A program made the position numbers and the translations under genes. A model generated the notes under the pieces. It was given only the letters and a program-made list of their open reading frames with translations, searched no databases and was not told the DNA's origin. Below, piece after piece: positions 45,829 through 48,220 of a DNA stretch of 48,220 nucleotides (within the stretch, counting starts at the first letter, position 1; each line of letters opens with the position of its first letter). The stretch comes from an uncultured Clostridia bacterium (GTDB taxonomy: Bacteria > Bacillota > Clostridia > Oscillospirales > Ruminococcaceae): NCBI GenBank assembly GCA_944385925.1, contig CALWZE010000003.1, forward strand, positions 1-48,220. Reading direction: 5' to 3'.

Positions 45829-46488
45829 ATGGCAGAAGAAATCAAAAACACGGAAGAGCTGGAAACGGCGGCGCCTGCGGCGGACAGTGACGAGGACATC
45901 GACGCGTATATCCGCGAGCTGACCGGAAAAGCGCCCCAGAAGAAGCCGGAGGCGCAGCGCGGGCCGGACGTCGAGCAGTTCCGCGTCACGAGCCAGATCG
46001 GCGAGGACGACCACAGGGCGTTTATCTATTATTCGACGCTGCTGCGCTTCAAGTGGGTGCTGCCGGTGTTCATCCTCGGGCCGATCGCCTTTTCGCTTTT
46101 CTTTGCGTTTGTGGACGGCCGATTCTACTCGGGCAATTTCATTCTCAGCCTCGTCGTCCTGTATGTGGCCATCACGCTGATCGTCGTGATCCGCTGCCAG
46201 CGCTGGCTCTCCAAGATCAAAAAGAACAACCCGAAAACGCTGTACCTTACCGAGACGACGCTCGCCTTCCTTACATACAGCGTGATCAACATGAAAAACG
46301 GCAACCACATCAAGGTGGGCTACGAGCACATGATCGGCGTATGCGAGAGCCGCAAGCGCTTCATCATGTATTTTGACAACGGCAAGTCCATGGTTTTCCG
46401 CAAGGAGGATATGCCGGCCGAGGAGCTGGAGAAGTTCCGGCCGTTCATCCACTCGAAGGTGCACAAGGTCAAGATGTTCAAAAAATGA
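45829..46488 (+). CDS. YcxB-like membrane protein
   Basis: 219 residues. An acidic N-terminal region of about 60 residues (NTEELETAAPAADSDEDIDA) precedes two hydrophobic segments (about 75-95 and 105-125), then a soluble C-terminal domain (about 130-219) with LYLTETTLAFLTYSVINMKN, YEHMIGVCESRKRFIMYFDN and GKSMVFRKEDMPAEELEKFR, which resembles the YcxB-like C-terminal domain. Function unknown. GGTGG lies 5 nt before the ATG at 45829; an ATG at 45817 overlaps AAGGA and is less likely. galK follows after 38 nt. Confidence 0.75.
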   Translation: MAEEIKNTEELETAAPAADSDEDIDAYIRELTGKAPQKKPEAQRGPDVEQFRVTSQIGEDDHRAFIYYSTLLRFKWVLPVFILGPIAFSLFFAFVDGRFYSGNFILSLVVLYVAITLIVVIRCQRWLSKIKKNNPKTLYLTETTLAFLTYSVINMKNGNHIKVGYEHMIGVCESRKRFIMYFDNGKSMVFRKEDMPAEELEKFRPFIHSKVHKVKMFKK

Positions 46489-46526
46489 GTTCCGGGCCTG
46501 CCCGGACGAAAGAATGGTGATATGCG

Positions 46527-47762
46527 ATGATTCAGGACTTTAAGACGCTTTACGGCGCGGAAGCGGAGGCACAGCGCGCGCGCTATGCCGCTTTGGATAC
46601 GGCCTTTGCCGAGGAATTCGGCGCGGCGGATGCGCTCGAATATTTCAGCGCGCCGGGCCGCACCGAGATCGGCGGCAACCACACCGACCACAACCACGGC
46701 AAGGTGCTGGCCGCCGCGGTCAACCTCGATGTGATCGCCGCAGTGAAAAAGACCGACAACGGCGTGATCCGCCTGAAATCCGCCGGTTATCCGATGGATA
46801 CGGTCGATACGGCGGACCTCGCCGTGAAGGAAGAGGAAAAGGAGCGGTCCGCCGCGCTGATCCGCGGCGTCTGCGCGCGCCTTTCCGCGCTCGGCTACAA
46901 GGTCGGCGGGTTTGACGCCGTGACGGCCTCGCGCGTGCTCAAGGGCTCCGGGCTTTCGAGCTCCGCGGCGTTCGAGGTGCTCGTCGTGACGATCCTGTCC
47001 CACCTCTACAACGATGATGCGATCGACCCGGTCGAGGCGGCGCAGGTTTCCAAATACGCGGAGAACGTCTACTTCGGCAAGCCGTCCGGTCTGCTCGACC
47101 AGATGGCGGCGAGCGTCGGCGGCTTTACGACGATGGACTTTGCCGACCCGGCCGCGCCGAAGATCGAAAAGATCGATTTCGACCTCGGCAAATTCGGCTA
47201 TGCGCTCTGCGTCGTCGATACGGGCGGCAACCACGCCGACCTCACCGGCGAGTACGCGGCGGTGCCGGCGGAGATGAAGGCCGTTGCGGCGGAGCTTGGC
47301 GCTTCGGTCCTGCGCGAAGTCGATGAAGAGAAATTCTACGCGGCGATCCCGTCGCTCCGGAAAACGGTGGGGGACCGGGCCATCCTGCGCGCGATTCACT
47401 TCTTTAGGGACAACCGCATCGTGGATGAGGAGGTCAGCGCGCTCAAGTCCGGCGACTTTGAAGCCTTCAAGCAGCTTGTCATCGCGTCGGGGCGTTCTTC
47501 GGCGACGAATCTGCAGAATGTCTTTGCGGTCGTGAATCCGCAGGAGCAGGGGCTTTCTCTGGCGCTGGCGCTCATCGAGCGTCTGCTCGAGGGCCGCGGC
47601 GCATACCGCGTGCACGGCGGCGGCTTTGCCGGCACGGTGCAGGCGTACGTCCCGCTCGATATGCTCGCGGAGTTCCGGAAGGAGATCGAAGCCGTCTTCG
47701 GCGCAGGCGCGTGCTACGTGCTCTCCATCCGCAGCGCAGGCGGCACGAAGGTCGCGCTCTAA
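46527..47762 (+). CDS. galK: Galactokinase, divergent sugar-binding motif
   Basis: A GHMP kinase of 411 residues, expected to phosphorylate galactose at C1 (Leloir pathway). The N-terminal signature reads GRTEIGGNHTDHNHG (44-58), where classic galactokinases have GR-x-NLIGEH-T-DYN-G: the Glu before His and the Tyr after Asp are changed, but the His and Asp stay. The ATP motif LKGSGLSSSAAFEV and the third GHMP motif RVHGGGFAGTVQAYV are standard. GGTGAT precedes the ATG. Such divergent forms are known to me from clostridia as galactokinase, but a related sugar substrate is possible. Strong terminator follows. Confidence 0.9.
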   Translation: MIQDFKTLYGAEAEAQRARYAALDTAFAEEFGAADALEYFSAPGRTEIGGNHTDHNHGKVLAAAVNLDVIAAVKKTDNGVIRLKSAGYPMDTVDTADLAVKEEEKERSAALIRGVCARLSALGYKVGGFDAVTASRVLKGSGLSSSAAFEVLVVTILSHLYNDDAIDPVEAAQVSKYAENVYFGKPSGLLDQMAASVGGFTTMDFADPAAPKIEKIDFDLGKFGYALCVVDTGGNHADLTGEYAAVPAEMKAVAAELGASVLREVDEEKFYAAIPSLRKTVGDRAILRAIHFFRDNRIVDEEVSALKSGDFEAFKQLVIASGRSSATNLQNVFAVVNPQEQGLSLALALIERLLEGRGAYRVHGGGFAGTVQAYVPLDMLAEFRKEIEAVFGAGACYVLSIRSAGGTKVAL

Positions 47763-47789
47763 AAGCCGATTCTAAAAGAACGTATACAT

Positions 47790-47834
47790 AAAAGAGGAAA
47801 AGCAGCTCGTTCCAGGCTGCTTTTCCTCTTTTGT
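47790..47834. terminator. Bidirectional terminator after galK
   Basis: A 17-bp perfect stem, AAAAGAGGAAAAGCAGC with its complement at 47816-47832, around a 9-nt loop. A/T-rich ends suit both galK and the convergent lipoprotein gene. Confidence 0.93.
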
Positions 47835-47847
47835 TCTGTATTCCGAT

Positions 47848-48220
47848 TCAGAGCGTTTCCCGCATAATCAGCAGGTTCATGGTGCCGCCGCTGTACGCGA
47901 TGCTCAGGTAAACGCCGTCTTTTTCCAGCAGCATGCCGGATGACGCCGATTCCGACGCCACGGCGACCTCCGCGTACCCCTGCGTGTGCAATGCATCGAT
48001 GTATTCTTCAAAGGCTGCATCGGAGCCGAAGTCCCATACGATCTCATACTTTCCGTCGTCCGAAAAGTCCCGCACGTAATCGACGGCGCCGTCCTGCGGT
48101 TCGGGAATCCGGGCAGTCAGGTCGTTTTCAGGCCACGCGCCGACGTACTGCGGCTCCGCGGACGGAAGCGCCGCGAAATTGATTGAGGCGGTTTCCGCAC
48201 CGCTGCAGCCGCAGAGAAAC
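47848..48220 (-). CDS. Lipoprotein of unknown function, 5' end cut off
   Basis: The frame is open to the right edge of the window, so the start is missing. The visible N-terminal end reads FLCGCSGAETAS, a lipobox with Leu-x-Gly-Cys, so the protein is probably a lipid-anchored surface lipoprotein (made by Lgt). After the Cys come about 120 residues, with WPENDLTARIPEPQDGAVDY, FEEYIDALHTQGY and LLEKDGVYLSIAYSGGTMN. I do not recognise the domain. A GTG at 48075 could be taken as a start, but the continuous upstream frame with a lipobox is more convincing. Confidence 0.75.
   Translation of the reverse strand, partial: FLCGCSGAETASINFAALPSAEPQYVGAWPENDLTARIPEPQDGAVDYVRDFSDDGKYEIVWDFGSDAAFEEYIDALHTQGYAEVAVASESASSGMLLEKDGVYLSIAYSGGTMNLLIMRETL

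Overview
The window looks like a chromosomal piece of an anaerobic, Gram-positive, spore-former-related Clostridia (Oscillospiraceae/Ruminococcaceae-like; inferred from gene content, not tested by search). Supporting signs are Shine-Dalgarno sites of the AGGAGG type before nearly every gene, consensus sigma-A promoters, a T-box in front of alaS, mini-RNase III, an RNase M5-like toprim protein, a KtrAB potassium system, Rex, TepA, FtsK/SpoIIIE and a YunB-like sporulation protein. There is no phage, IS element, CRISPR array or defence island.

Layout. 0-5 kb: 3' end of lgt with an acidic tail, a LysR regulator divergent from a CPA2-type antiporter, uridine kinase and a small membrane protein, then a hairpin-rich non-coding stretch. 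5-11 kb: a small alarmone synthetase, proC, xpt, a ferritin-VIT fusion, an acidic-tailed membrane protein and a YdcF-type protein. 11-17.3 kb: nitroreductase, ktrB-ktrA, rplU-rpmA-obgE-mrnC, an unusual 50-residue Asn/Lys/Ser protein and yebC. 17.7-21 kb: tRNA-Ala(CGC), a LytTR/DUF3021 pair and a class B penicillin-binding protein. 21.5-29.5 kb: T-box-alaS, hinT, an apt-like gene, then overlapping comEC-holA-rnmV and a free-standing FakA-like mini-domain. 29.9-33.7 kb (minus strand): the operon acn-icd-rex, putting the NADH sensor Rex behind two enzymes of the oxidative route to 2-oxoglutarate. 33.9-39.3 kb: tepA, uppP, ftsK. 39.3-48.2 kb: a ComEC-like metallo-beta-lactamase with DUF3006, a CmpB-type membrane protein, galE, maf, yunB-like, ligA, a YcxB-like protein, galK and the 3' part of a lipoprotein gene.

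The most important structural observation is a change in base and codon composition inside ftsK near 38.0 kb. To the left, codon third positions are mixed; to the right nearly every codon ends in G or C, and this continues to the end of the window through genes of all kinds. The reading frame is intact across the change. This is either a genuine replacement or recombination event inside a conserved gene, or a chimeric contig join; gene-neighbourhood conclusions across 38 kb should be treated with care.

Other points of interest: ribosomal protein L27 lacks the N-terminal extension usual in Firmicutes and the prp protease gene is also absent from its usual place; ComEC lacks its metallo-beta-lactamase domain; two membrane proteins carry long acidic low-complexity tails; and the stretch 4515-4735 may encode a structured RNA on the minus strand. 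No clearly new multi-gene system is visible.
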